A stretch of 48,795 nucleotides of DNA from Methylobacterium oxalidis (GTDB taxonomy: Bacteria > Pseudomonadota > Alphaproteobacteria > Rhizobiales > Beijerinckiaceae): NCBI RefSeq assembly GCF_007992195.1, contig NZ_BJZU01000100.1:1-48795 (forward strand), written 5' to 3'. The notes beneath the pieces were generated by a model. It saw only the letters and a list, made by a program, of their open reading frames with translations, did no database searches and was not told the origin of the DNA. Position numbers and translations under genes: made by a program. Shown in pieces: positions 16,967 to 25,959 of this stretch (positions within the stretch are counted from its first letter, which is position 1; every line of letters begins with the position of its first letter).

Positions 16967-18079
16967 GTGAAGGACCTTGCACTTATCACCGGCGGGGCCG
17001 GGTTCATCGGCCGCCATCTCGCTGCCGAGCTGCTGCGCCGCGGCTATCGCGTGCGCATCCTCGACAGCCTGATCGACCAGGTCCACGGCGGCCGCGACAC
17101 GCTCGCGGGGCTCGACCCGGCCATCGAGTTCGTCGCGGGCGACGTGCGGGACGGAGAAGCGGTGGCGCGGGCGCTGAGCGGTGCCACGCACGTCGTCCAT
17201 CTCGCCGCCGAGGTCGGCGTCGGGCAGAGCATGTACGCCGTCGAGCGCTACGTCTCGGTCAACGATTGCGGCACCGCCACCGTGTTCCAGGCGCTCATCG
17301 ACGCGCCCGTGAAGCGGGTCGTCGTCGCCTCGTCGATGAGCATCTACGGAGAGGGGCTCTACCGCGCCGCGGACGGGCGGACGGTCGAGGACGCGGTGCG
17401 CAAGGCCCGCGCCCCGGGCGAGCCCTGGGACCCGACCGGTGCGGACGGGCGCCCGATGGTGCCGGCGCCGACGCCGGAATCGAAGCAGCCGGCGCTGGCC
17501 TCGGTCTACGCGCTCACGAAGTACATGCAGGAGCGCCTGACGCTGACGCTCGCGCCCGCCTACGGCATGGAGGGCGTCGCGCTCCGCCTCTGGAACGTCT
17601 ACGGGCCGGGGCAGGCCCTCTCGAACCCCTACACCGGCGTCCTCGCGATCTTCGCCTCGCGCCTGCACAACGGCCAGCCGCCGATGATCTTCGAGGACGG
17701 CGAGCAGCGGCGCGACTTCGTGCACGTCGAGGACGTGGCGCAGGCCTTCGTCCTGGCGCTGGAGCACCCGGCCGCCGCGGGGCAGGTCTACAACGTCGGC
17801 AGCGGGCGGGACCGCTCGGTGAGCGAGGTGGCGCGCCTCCTCGCGCGGGCGATGGGCCGCGGCGGGATCGAGCCCGAGGTGACCGGACAGGCGCGGGCCG
17901 GCGATATCCGCCACTGCATCGCCGACATCGGCAAGATCCAGCGCGAGCTCGGCTACGCCCCGAGGCGCGACTTCGAGGAGGGACTGGCGGAGCTCGCCGC
18001 CTGGGTGGCCGAGCAGGAGGCGGTGGACCGGGTCGCGGAGGCGCGCCGCGAGCTCGAGGCTCGGGGGCTCGTCGCGTGA
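16967..18079 (+). CDS. NAD-dependent sugar-nucleotide epimerase/dehydratase (cassette gene 1)
   Basis: 370 residues from a GTG at 16967. Extended SDR fold: GGAGFIG (9-15) for NAD, the Y-x-x-x-K catalytic pair in YALTKYMQERL, and VYGPGQALSNPYTGV. It resembles GalE/WbiB-like epimerases acting on UDP- or dTDP-sugars. It has a longer substrate loop than GalE (about residues 120-170) and a charged C-terminal helix. First gene of the cassette; its last four bases (GTGA) are also the start of the next gene. The substrate cannot be deduced. Confidence 0.9.
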   Translation: MKDLALITGGAGFIGRHLAAELLRRGYRVRILDSLIDQVHGGRDTLAGLDPAIEFVAGDVRDGEAVARALSGATHVVHLAAEVGVGQSMYAVERYVSVNDCGTATVFQALIDAPVKRVVVASSMSIYGEGLYRAADGRTVEDAVRKARAPGEPWDPTGADGRPMVPAPTPESKQPALASVYALTKYMQERLTLTLAPAYGMEGVALRLWNVYGPGQALSNPYTGVLAIFASRLHNGQPPMIFEDGEQRRDFVHVEDVAQAFVLALEHPAAAGQVYNVGSGRDRSVSEVARLLARAMGRGGIEPEVTGQARAGDIRHCIADIGKIQRELGYAPRRDFEEGLAELAAWVAEQEAVDRVAEARRELEARGLVA

Positions 18080-19182
18080 GCGCGCCCGCGAACGCGAACC
18101 GGGACGGCGGCCGGCCGGCCCTCGTCACCGGCGGCGCCGGCTTCGTCGGGGTGAACCTCGCCGACGCGCTGGCCTCGGAGGGGCAGGAGGTCATCGTCTA
18201 CGACGCGCTCGCCCGCGCGGGCGTCGAGGCGAACCTCGCCTGGCTCCGCCAGCGCCATCCGGGCCGCATCACCGCGATCCTCGCCGACGTGCGCGACCGG
18301 GGCGAGCTCGCCCGCGCCGTGGCGGAGGCGGGCGCGGTGTTCCACTTCGCCGCGCAGGTCGCCGTGACCACGAGCCTCGTCGCCCCGCGCGAGGACATGG
18401 AGGTCAATCTCGGCGGCACCCTCAACCTGCTGGAGGCGATCCGGGCGCGCAGCGCGCCGGTGCCGCTCCTCTACGCCTCCACCAACAAGGTCTACGGCGA
18501 TCTGCCGGACATCGATCTCGCCCTCGAGGGCGACGCCTACCTGCCGACCGATCCGGGCCTGCGCGCCCGCGGCATCGGGGAGGATCGGCCGCTCGACTTC
18601 CACACGCCCTACGGCTGCTCGAAGGGCGCCGCCGACCAGTACGTGCTCGATTACGCCCGCAGCTACGGCGTGCCGACCGCCGTGATGCGGATGAGCTGCA
18701 TCTACGGCCCGCGCCAGATGGGCAACGAGGACCAGGGCTGGGTCGCTCATTTCCTGATCCGCGCCCTGCAGGGCCAGCCCGTCACGCTCTACGGCGACGG
18801 GCGGCAGGTGCGCGACATCCTGCACGTCCGCGACGCCGTGGCCGCATACCGCGCCGCCCTGGCGCGGATCGACCGCGTCTCGGGCCGGGCGTTCAACCTC
18901 GGCGGCGGCCCGGAGAACGCCGTGAGCCTGCGCCAGCTCCTCGCCCATCTCGGCACCCTGATCGGGCGCCCCGTCGAGACCGAGTTCGGCAACTGGCGGC
19001 CGGGCGACCAGCGCTACTACGTCTCGGACACGCGCGCCGTCCGCGAGGCGCTGGCGCTTCCGCCCGCAACGCCCTGGCGCGAGGGCGTCGGCATGCTCGC
19101 GGGCTGGCTGCGCGAGTGGCTGTCGGCGGAGCGCAACGCCGCCGAGCCGGCCCGGCCGCGGCTCAGGGAGGCGGCTCTATGA
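18076..19182 (+). CDS. CDP-paratose 2-epimerase-like SDR (cassette gene 2)
   Basis: 368 residues from a GTG at 18076, overlapping gene 1 by 4 nt. NAD motif GGAGFVGVNLADAL, catalytic YGCSKGAADQYV, and the segment CIYGPRQMGNEDQGWVAHF that is typical of the CDP-tyvelose/CDP-paratose epimerase group (RfbE/TyvE); the DWRPGDQ-like motif (NWRPGDQRYYVSD) supports this. It would supply a nucleotide sugar to the glycosyltransferases downstream. The assignment to CDP-paratose itself is by resemblance only. Confidence 0.88.
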   Translation: MSAPANANRDGGRPALVTGGAGFVGVNLADALASEGQEVIVYDALARAGVEANLAWLRQRHPGRITAILADVRDRGELARAVAEAGAVFHFAAQVAVTTSLVAPREDMEVNLGGTLNLLEAIRARSAPVPLLYASTNKVYGDLPDIDLALEGDAYLPTDPGLRARGIGEDRPLDFHTPYGCSKGAADQYVLDYARSYGVPTAVMRMSCIYGPRQMGNEDQGWVAHFLIRALQGQPVTLYGDGRQVRDILHVRDAVAAYRAALARIDRVSGRAFNLGGGPENAVSLRQLLAHLGTLIGRPVETEFGNWRPGDQRYYVSDTRAVREALALPPATPWREGVGMLAGWLREWLSAERNAAEPARPRLREAAL

Positions 19183-20471
19183 GGGTCGCGCTCGTCAACC
19201 CGCCCTGGGACTACCGCAACAGCATCTATTTCGGCTGCCGCGAGCCGCATCTCGCGCTCGAACTCGGCTACGCCGCTTCCCTGCTGCGCGCGGCCGGGCA
19301 CGAGGCGATGATCGTCGACGCGCATCTCGACGGCCTCGACGCGCGGGCGGCCGCCGACGCCGTCGCGGGTTTCGCGCCCGGCATGACCGTGGTGACCACG
19401 GCGCCGACCTACCTGTTCTGGCGCTGCGCGCCGCCGGAACTGCGGGTGCCGCGCCTCTTCCTCGACGCGCTCGGCGCGCGGGGCGGGCGCACCGTGGCGG
19501 TCGGCCCGCACGGGTCCGCGACGCCCGGGACGACGCTGACGAAGCTCGGCTGCGACGTCGTGGTGCGCGGCGAGTGCGAGGAGATCGTCGCCCGCCTCGC
19601 CGACGCCGAGAGCCTGCGCGGCGTGCCCGCGCTCGCCTACCGGGAGGGCGATGAGATCGTCGTCACCGGACCGCCGCATGCCTGCCGCTTCACGGACCTG
19701 CCCGCCCTGCGCTGGCCCGACGCCTGGGTGGCGCGCCACCGTCACCACCACCACCGCTTCGAGGCGGCGCCGGACGGCCCCGGCGCCGAGGTCGAGGCGT
19801 CCCGCGGATGCCCCTACACCTGCAGCTTCTGCGCAAAGATCGACTTCCGGGACAAGTACCGCCGCCGCGACCTGACGCTCCTGCTCGAAGAGGTCGACGG
19901 GCTGATCGCCCAGGGTGCCACCTACCTCTACTTCATCGACGAGATCTTCCTGCCGCAGAAGCCGCTGCTCGAGGCGCTGGTCGGTCGCGATGTCCGCTTC
20001 GGCATCCAGACGCGGATCGACCTCTGGAAGTCGGACATGCTCGACCTCCTCGGCGCGGCGGGCTGCGTCTCGATCGAGGCCGGCGTCGAGAGCCTGACCG
20101 AGGAGGGCCGTGCGCAGCTCGACAAGAACTGCCGCGCCTCGACCGACGAACTCGCCGAGCGGCTGATCCACGCCCGCCGGACGGTGCCGTTCGTGCAGGC
20201 GAACCTGATCGCGGTGGCGGGCGACGATCCCGACCTCGTCGCCGCCTGGCGGGACCGCCTGCGCGGTCACGGCGTCTGGGCGAACGACCCCGTGCCGCTC
20301 TACCCCTACCCGAGTTCTCCCGATTACAGGCGCCTGTGGGGCGAGCCGGACGGCGCGGCCTGGGAGCGGGCGCACGCGCATTACCTCGGCCAGTTCGACC
20401 GCTTCAGCGACATCCAGGAGGAGCGGCCCCTGCCGCTGGCCGAGCTCGAGGCGGCCTGCGGATGCCGGTGA
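19179..20471 (+). CDS. B12-binding domain/radical SAM enzyme (cassette gene 3)
   Basis: 430 residues, ATGA overlap with gene 2. An N-terminal cobalamin-binding-like domain (about 1-140; MRVALVNPPWDYRNSIYF, VVVRGECEEIVARL) is followed by a radical SAM core with the 4Fe-4S cysteines Cys211, Cys215 and Cys218 (RGCPYTCSFC). The usual D-x-H-x-x-G cobalamin motif is not present, so base-off binding is doubtful. A His run (188-192) lies between the domains. I recall this as the marker protein (TIGR04295, 'rhizo-twelve system') of a conserved twelve-gene set. It probably methylates or rearranges a sugar or aglycone at an unreactive carbon; the substrate is unknown. Confidence 0.88.
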   Translation: MRVALVNPPWDYRNSIYFGCREPHLALELGYAASLLRAAGHEAMIVDAHLDGLDARAAADAVAGFAPGMTVVTTAPTYLFWRCAPPELRVPRLFLDALGARGGRTVAVGPHGSATPGTTLTKLGCDVVVRGECEEIVARLADAESLRGVPALAYREGDEIVVTGPPHACRFTDLPALRWPDAWVARHRHHHHRFEAAPDGPGAEVEASRGCPYTCSFCAKIDFRDKYRRRDLTLLLEEVDGLIAQGATYLYFIDEIFLPQKPLLEALVGRDVRFGIQTRIDLWKSDMLDLLGAAGCVSIEAGVESLTEEGRAQLDKNCRASTDELAERLIHARRTVPFVQANLIAVAGDDPDLVAAWRDRLRGHGVWANDPVPLYPYPSSPDYRRLWGEPDGAAWERAHAHYLGQFDRFSDIQEERPLPLAELEAACGCR

Positions 20472-21577
20472 GATCATCCCACGTCCTGATGAGCGCCGAC
20501 GCGCTCGGCGGGGTCTGGCCCTACACGCTGGACCTCGCGGAGGGGCTCGGCCGGGACGGCTTCCGGGTCACCGTGGCGCTGATGGGTCCCGCGCCGGCGC
20601 CGGAGATCATCGCGGCGGCCGAGGTGGGCACGGGCGCCCGCTTCTGCATCACGGACCTTCCCCTCGACTGGACGGCGGACTCGGCAGGCTCCGTGACCGA
20701 AGCGGCGGCGGCGTTGGCGCGGCTCGCCCGCGAGGCAGGCGCCGATCTCGTCCATCTCCACAGTCCCGCCCTCGCCGTGGCGGCCTTCGACGTGCCCGTG
20801 GTCGCCGTGTGCCATTCCTGCGTGACGACGTGGTGGGCGGCCTGCGGCTCCGGCCCGCTGCCGGACGATCTCGCGTGGCGCGGCGCTCTCGTCGCGCGCG
20901 GCTGCCGGGCGGCGGACGCCCTGCTCGCGCCGACCTCCGCGTTCGCCGAGGCGACGCGGGCGGCCTACGGCCTTACCCAGCCGCCGCGGGTGGTGCGAAA
21001 CGGCCGGAGATCGTCGTGCCGTGCGGCGGTCGGCGAGCCGGCCCCGCACGCCTTCACGGCCGGCCGGCTCTGGGACGGCGGCAAGAATGCCGCCCTGCTC
21101 GACCGCGTGGCGGCCCGGACCCGCTGGACGATCCGCGCGGCCGGGCCCGTCGAGGGACCGAACGGGGAGCGCCTGGCGGCCGGACATCTCCGGCTCCTCG
21201 GCCGGCTCGACGATGCGGGGATCGCGCGGGAGCTCGCGCGGCGGCCGGTCTTCGTCTCGCTCGCCCGCTACGAGCCGTTCGGACTGGCGGTGCTGGAGGC
21301 GGCCGATGCCGGCTGCGCCCTCGTCCTGTCCGACATCCCGACCTTCCGCGAGCTCTGGGACGGCGCCGCGCTCTTCGTGCCCCCCGAGGAAGAGGCGGCC
21401 GCGTCCGCCATCGCGTCGCTCGCGGACGATCCCGGCCGGCGCGCGGCCCTCGGCGCGGCGGCGCGATCTCGCGCGGCCGATCACAGTCTCGCCGCGATGG
21501 TGGAGGGGGTCTCCGGTGTGTTCCGCGGGCTCCTCGCGGGCCGGCCGGCGCGACACCTGCGCGAGGCGGCCGCATGA
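20462..21577 (+). CDS. Glycosyltransferase family 4 (cassette gene 4)
   Basis: 371 residues starting MPVRSSHVLMSADALGGVW, overlapping the radical SAM gene by 10 nt; a GTG two codons later (20468) is an alternative start giving a GTGA overlap. GT-B fold: the acceptor half (SADALGGVWPYTLDLAEGL, HLHSPALA, LAPTSAFAEATRAAYG) and the donor half with the E-x7-E motif (ARYEPFGLAVLEAADAG). A retaining sugar transfer from a nucleotide sugar is expected. Cytosolic or peripheral membrane. Confidence 0.9.
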   Translation: MPVRSSHVLMSADALGGVWPYTLDLAEGLGRDGFRVTVALMGPAPAPEIIAAAEVGTGARFCITDLPLDWTADSAGSVTEAAAALARLAREAGADLVHLHSPALAVAAFDVPVVAVCHSCVTTWWAACGSGPLPDDLAWRGALVARGCRAADALLAPTSAFAEATRAAYGLTQPPRVVRNGRRSSCRAAVGEPAPHAFTAGRLWDGGKNAALLDRVAARTRWTIRAAGPVEGPNGERLAAGHLRLLGRLDDAGIARELARRPVFVSLARYEPFGLAVLEAADAGCALVLSDIPTFRELWDGAALFVPPEEEAAASAIASLADDPGRRAALGAAARSRAADHSLAAMVEGVSGVFRGLLAGRPARHLREAAA

Positions 21578-22683
21578 GGATCGCCTACTTCACCCACTCC
21601 CTTTCCTCATGCTGGAACCACGGCAACGCGCATTTCCTCCGCGGCGTCCTGCGCGAGCTGATCGCCCTCGGGCACCGGGTCGAGGCGCACGAGCCCGCTG
21701 GAGCCTGGAGCCTGGAGAATCTTCGGCGCGACCACGGCGAGGCCGGCCTCGACCGGTACCGGGCCGCCTATCCGGACCTGTCGTCGCTCACCTACGGCGA
21801 GGACGGCCTCGCCGTGGAGCGGGCCGCGGGCGCCGACCTCGTGATCGTGCACGAGTGGAACGAGCCGGCCCTGATCGCGGCGCTCGGGCGGTCGCGCAAG
21901 CTCGGGCATGTCGGGACGCTCCTGTTCCACGACACCCATCACCGGGCGGTCAGCGCCCCGCAGGAGATGGCGGCCTTCGATCTCTCCGGCTACGACGGGA
22001 TCCTCGCCTTCGGCGCGGCACTCGCCGAGGTCTACCGGGCGCAGGGCTGGGGCGGGCGGGCCTTCGTCTGGCACGAGGCCGCCGACACGCGCCTGTTCCG
22101 CCCGCCCGAGCCCGGCGCGCGGCAGGGCCTCGTCTGGATCGGCAACTGGGGCGACGGCGAGCGCACGCAGGAACTGGAGACCTTCCTGTTCCGGCCGGCC
22201 CAGGCCGCCGGGCTGCCCCTCGACATCTACGGCGTGCGTTACCCGGAGGCGGCGCGCGCGACGCTGGCGCGCTACGGCGCGCACTATCACGGCTGGGCGC
22301 CGAACGCCGCCGCGCCCGACCTGTTCGCCCGCCACCTCGTCACGGTGCACGTGCCGCGCCGCTTCTACGTGAAGGCGCTGCCCGGCATCCCGACCATCCG
22401 GGTGTTCGAGGCGCTGGCCTGCGGCATCCCGCTCGCATCCGCCCCCTGGGAGGATGCCGAGGGCCTGTTCACCGCCGGCGCCGACTACCTCGTCGCGCGG
22501 GACGGCGCCGCGATGGAGCGCCACCTGCGCGCCCTGCGCGCGGATGCGGACCTGCGCGATGCCCTGAGCGCCCACGGCCTCGCGACGATCCGGGCAAGGC
22601 ACACCTGCCGCCACCGCGCGCAGGAGCTTCTCGGCATCGCCGCCGGCCTCGGCACCGCCGACACGATGGAGGCCGCGCAGTGA
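21574..22683 (+). CDS. CgeB-like glycosyltransferase (cassette gene 5)
   Basis: 369 residues, ATGA overlap with gene 4. The N-terminus MRIAYFTHSLSSCWNHGNAH and the C-terminal GIPTIRVFEALACGIPLASA block (donor-binding E motif) fit the CgeB/YkvP-type GT-B family. It contains FHDTHHRAVSAPQEM in the middle, a His-rich loop. It is paralogous to the next two genes (shared start pattern S-L-S/L-S-S-x-W and shared end VFEA). The acceptor and donor are unknown. Confidence 0.85.
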   Translation: MRIAYFTHSLSSCWNHGNAHFLRGVLRELIALGHRVEAHEPAGAWSLENLRRDHGEAGLDRYRAAYPDLSSLTYGEDGLAVERAAGADLVIVHEWNEPALIAALGRSRKLGHVGTLLFHDTHHRAVSAPQEMAAFDLSGYDGILAFGAALAEVYRAQGWGGRAFVWHEAADTRLFRPPEPGARQGLVWIGNWGDGERTQELETFLFRPAQAAGLPLDIYGVRYPEAARATLARYGAHYHGWAPNAAAPDLFARHLVTVHVPRRFYVKALPGIPTIRVFEALACGIPLASAPWEDAEGLFTAGADYLVARDGAAMERHLRALRADADLRDALSAHGLATIRARHTCRHRAQELLGIAAGLGTADTMEAAQ

Positions 22684-23786
22684 GAATCGCCTTCTACGGA
22701 TCGTCCCTCCTCTCGTCCTACTGGAACGGCGCGGCGACCTACTACCGCGGCCTCCTGCGCGACCTCGCCGGGCGCGGCCACCGCATCACCTTCTACGAGC
22801 CCGACGCCTTCGACCGGCAGCAGCACCGCGACATCGACCCGCCGGACTGGGCGGAGGTGCGCGTCTATCCGGCCACGCCCGAGGCGATGCGCGCCGTCGT
22901 GGCGGAGGCCGCTTCCGCCGACGTGGTCGTGAAGGCGAGCGGCATCGGCGTGTTCGACGACGCGTTGCTGGAGGGGGTCGTCGCGGCCTCGCGCCCGGAG
23001 GCGATCCGCATCTTCTGGGACGTGGACGCCCCCGCCACGCTCGCCGAGATGCGCGCCGACCCCGGCCACGCGCTGCACCGCGCGATGCCGATGCTCGATC
23101 TCGTGCTCACCTACGGCGGCGGGCCGCCGGTCGTCGCCGCCTACGAGGGCTTCGGTGCGCGTGCCTGCGTGCCGGTCTACAACGCCCTCGATCCGGAAAC
23201 GCACCACCCCGTGCCGCCGGACCCGCGCTTCTCGGCCGACCTCGCCTTCCTCGGCAACCGGCTCCCGGACCGCGAGGCGCGCGTCGAGACCTTCTTCCTC
23301 GTGGCGGCGGCGCGGCTGCCCGAGCGGTCCTTCCTGATCGGCGGGAACGGCTGGGAGAGCCGCGGGCTGCCGACCAACGTGCGCCACCTCGGGCACGTCT
23401 ACACGCGCGACCACAACGCCTTCAACGCGACCCCGCTCGCCGTGCTCAACATCGCCCGCGAGAGCATGGCGGCGGTCGGCTTCTCGCCCGCGACCCGCGT
23501 GTTCGAGGCGACCGGCGCCGCCGCCTGCCTCATCACCGACGCCTGGGAGGGGATCGAGCTCTTTCTCAAGCCGGGCGAGGAGGTTCTCGTCGCGCGCGAC
23601 GGTCGCGACGTCGCCGAGCACATCGCTGCTCTCACGCCGGAGCGCGCCCGCGCGATCGGCGAGGCGGCGCGCGCCCGCATCCTCTCCGAGCATACCTACG
23701 CGCGGCGCGGGCTGCAGGTCGACGCGATCCTGCGGGACGAAGCCGCCCGCAAGGCCGCGGGCACGCCCCGGCGGAGCGTCGCCTGA
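22680..23786 (+). CDS. CgeB-like glycosyltransferase (cassette gene 6)
   Basis: 368 residues from a GTG at 22680 (GTGA overlap). MRIAFYGSSLLSSYWNGAAT opens the acceptor half; IFWDVDAPATLAEM, LTYGGGPPVVAAYEGFGA and NALDPETHHPV are CgeB-family segments. The donor half has GFSPATRVFEATGAAACLIT and PGEEVLVARDG. It probably acts in sequence with genes 5 and 7 to build one oligosaccharide. Confidence 0.87.
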   Translation: MRIAFYGSSLLSSYWNGAATYYRGLLRDLAGRGHRITFYEPDAFDRQQHRDIDPPDWAEVRVYPATPEAMRAVVAEAASADVVVKASGIGVFDDALLEGVVAASRPEAIRIFWDVDAPATLAEMRADPGHALHRAMPMLDLVLTYGGGPPVVAAYEGFGARACVPVYNALDPETHHPVPPDPRFSADLAFLGNRLPDREARVETFFLVAAARLPERSFLIGGNGWESRGLPTNVRHLGHVYTRDHNAFNATPLAVLNIARESMAAVGFSPATRVFEATGAAACLITDAWEGIELFLKPGEEVLVARDGRDVAEHIAALTPERARAIGEAARARILSEHTYARRGLQVDAILRDEAARKAAGTPRRSVA

Positions 23787-24895
23787 TGGGCGCCCCGCTC
23801 AACCTCGTGGTCCTGGGCCTCAGCCTGTCCTCCTCCTGGGGCAACGGCCACGCGACGACCTACCGGGCGCTCCTCAGGGCGTTCGCCGCGCGCGGCCACG
23901 ACGTGCTGTTCCTGGAGCGCGACGTGCCCTGGTACGCGGCCCATCGCGACCTGCCGGAGCCCGATTTCTGCCGCCTCGTCCTCTATCCGGACCTCGCGGG
24001 CCTCGACGCGCATCGCGCGGCGATCGCGGGCGCGGACGCGGTCGTCGTCGGGTCCTATGTGCCGGAGGGCATCGCGGTCGGAGACCGCGTCCTCGCCTGG
24101 GCGCGTGGCGCGCGCGCCTTCTACGACATCGACACGCCGGTGACGCTCGCCGCCTTCCAGGCCGGTACCTGCGCCTACCTCGCGCAGCCGCAGATCCGCG
24201 GCTACGACCTCTATCTCTCCTTCACCGGCGGCCCGACCCTGGCGCGGCTGGAGCGCTCGTACGGCTCGCCCGCGGCGCGCGCGCTCTACTGCTCCGTCGA
24301 CCCGGACGCGCACCCGCGCCTCGACCGCGAGCCGGCCTATGACCTGAGCTATCTCGGCACCTACAGCCCGGACCGGCAGCCCACCCTGGAGCGGCTTCTC
24401 CTGGAGCCGGCGCGGCGGGCGCCGGACCTCCGCTTCGCGGTCGCGGGTCCGCAATACCCGGGCGACATCGCCTGGCCCGCGAACGTCGTCAGGATCGACC
24501 ATCTGCCGCCCGAGCGGCACGCCGACTTCTACGCGTCGAGCCGCTACGCCCTCAACGTGACCCGCGGCGACATGATCCGGGCGGGCTGGAGCCCGAGCGT
24601 GCGCCTGTTCGAGGCGGGCAGCATCGGCACGCCGCTGATCAGCGACCGCTGGGACGGGCTCGGCGACATCCTCACGCCGGGCCGCGAGATCCTCTGCGCC
24701 GACACCGCCGACGACGTCCTCGCCGTCCTGCGCGGGCAGTCGGAGGCGGAGCGCCGCCGCGTCGCCGCGGCGGCGCGGGCGGCGATCCTCTCCCGGCACA
24801 GCGCCGCGCACCGGGCGGCGGAACTCGAAGGGCATCTGCGGGAGGCGTCCGGGCGGCGGGCGCCCTCGATGCCCGCTCTCGAAACGGTTGAGTGA
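23786..24895 (+). CDS. CgeB-like glycosyltransferase (cassette gene 7)
   Basis: 369 residues; its ATG shares one base with the TGA of gene 6. The same architecture as gene 6: LGLSLSSSWGNGHATTYRAL, YDIDTPVTLAAFQAG, LSFTGGPTLARLERSYGS, GWSPSVRLFEAGSIGTPLIS and PGREILCADT. It is clearly closer to gene 6 than to gene 5, suggesting a local duplication of the pair. After its stop there is a 15-nt gap, one of only two true gaps in the cassette. Confidence 0.87.
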   Translation: MGAPLNLVVLGLSLSSSWGNGHATTYRALLRAFAARGHDVLFLERDVPWYAAHRDLPEPDFCRLVLYPDLAGLDAHRAAIAGADAVVVGSYVPEGIAVGDRVLAWARGARAFYDIDTPVTLAAFQAGTCAYLAQPQIRGYDLYLSFTGGPTLARLERSYGSPAARALYCSVDPDAHPRLDREPAYDLSYLGTYSPDRQPTLERLLLEPARRAPDLRFAVAGPQYPGDIAWPANVVRIDHLPPERHADFYASSRYALNVTRGDMIRAGWSPSVRLFEAGSIGTPLISDRWDGLGDILTPGREILCADTADDVLAVLRGQSEAERRRVAAAARAAILSRHSAAHRAAELEGHLREASGRRAPSMPALETVE

Positions 24896-24910
24896 GCGAA
24901 GGGTCGGACG

Positions 24911-25957
24911 ATGAAGAACAGCGGAGAGAACAGGGCACTCGTCGCGGGAGGGGCCGGCTTCATCGGTTCGCACCTGGTCGACGCGCTGCTCGGCGAGGGC
25001 CTGCGCGTGACCTGCCTCGACTCGTTCCTCACCGGGCGGCGTACCAATCTCGCCCACCTCGCGCGGGAGCCGCGCCTCGACCTCGTCGAGGCCGACGTGA
25101 CGGAGCCGCTGCCCGACCTGCCGCGCTTCGACTGGATCTTCAATCTCGCCTGCGCCGCCTCGCCGCCGCACTATCAGGCGGATCCGCAGCACACGATGAT
25201 GACCTGCGTGGTCGGATCCCACCGGATGCTCGAATGCGCGCGCTCGACCGGCGCCCGCTTCCTCCAGGCCTCGACCAGCGAGGTCTACGGCGACCCGCAG
25301 GTGCACCCGCAGGAGGAGAGCTACTGGGGGCACGTCAACCCGACCGGCCCGCGCGCCTGCTACGACGAGGGCAAGCGCTCCGCCGAGACCCTGGCTTTCG
25401 ACTACCGGCGCCGCTACGGCCTTGACGTGCGCGTCGCGCGGATCTTCAACACCTACGGGCCGCGCATGCGGGCCGATGACGGGCGCGTCGTCTCGAACGT
25501 GGTTTGCCAAGCGCTGGCGAACGAGCCGATCACCGTCTACGGCGACGGCGAGCAGACCCGCTCCTTCTGCTACGTCAGCGACCTCGTCGACGGCCTGATG
25601 CGGCTGATGCGCCGGGAGACCGCGCCGGACGGTCCCGTCAACCTCGGCAACCCCCGCGAGATGACGGTGGCGGAGCTCGTCACGCTGGTGAGCCGGATGA
25701 CGGGCACGCGCTCGCAGATCGTGCGCCGTCCGCTGCCCGTGGACGACCCGCAGCGCCGCCGGCCCGACATCACCCGGGCGGAGCGTCTGCTCGGCTGGGC
25801 CCCGCGGGTCGCGCTGGAGAGCGGGCTCGAAGAGACGATCGCGTGGTTCGCCGGGGAGGTGGCGCGGCGGGACCACGTCCCCGTCGTCGGCGCCGCCCGC
25901 GGCGGTGCCGCCCGGCCCCGGCTGGAGCCCGCGCTGCACAGCATCGCGCAGGGCTGA
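24911..25957 (+). CDS. UDP-glucuronate decarboxylase-like epimerase (cassette gene 8)
   Basis: 348 residues. GGAGFIGSHLVDALL (NAD), FNLACAASPPHYQADP, the catalytic pair in ACYDEGKRSAET and RIFNTYGPRMRADDGRVVSN are characteristic of UDP-xylose synthase (UXS), which converts UDP-glucuronate to UDP-xylose. The A-S-P-x-H-Y segment is strongly UXS-like. This predicts a pentose donor for the four transferases just upstream. The C-terminal 25 residues are variable and basic. Confidence 0.88.
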   Translation: MKNSGENRALVAGGAGFIGSHLVDALLGEGLRVTCLDSFLTGRRTNLAHLAREPRLDLVEADVTEPLPDLPRFDWIFNLACAASPPHYQADPQHTMMTCVVGSHRMLECARSTGARFLQASTSEVYGDPQVHPQEESYWGHVNPTGPRACYDEGKRSAETLAFDYRRRYGLDVRVARIFNTYGPRMRADDGRVVSNVVCQALANEPITVYGDGEQTRSFCYVSDLVDGLMRLMRRETAPDGPVNLGNPREMTVAELVTLVSRMTGTRSQIVRRPLPVDDPQRRRPDITRAERLLGWAPRVALESGLEETIAWFAGEVARRDHVPVVGAARGGAARPRLEPALHSIAQG

Positions 25958-25959
25958 CC

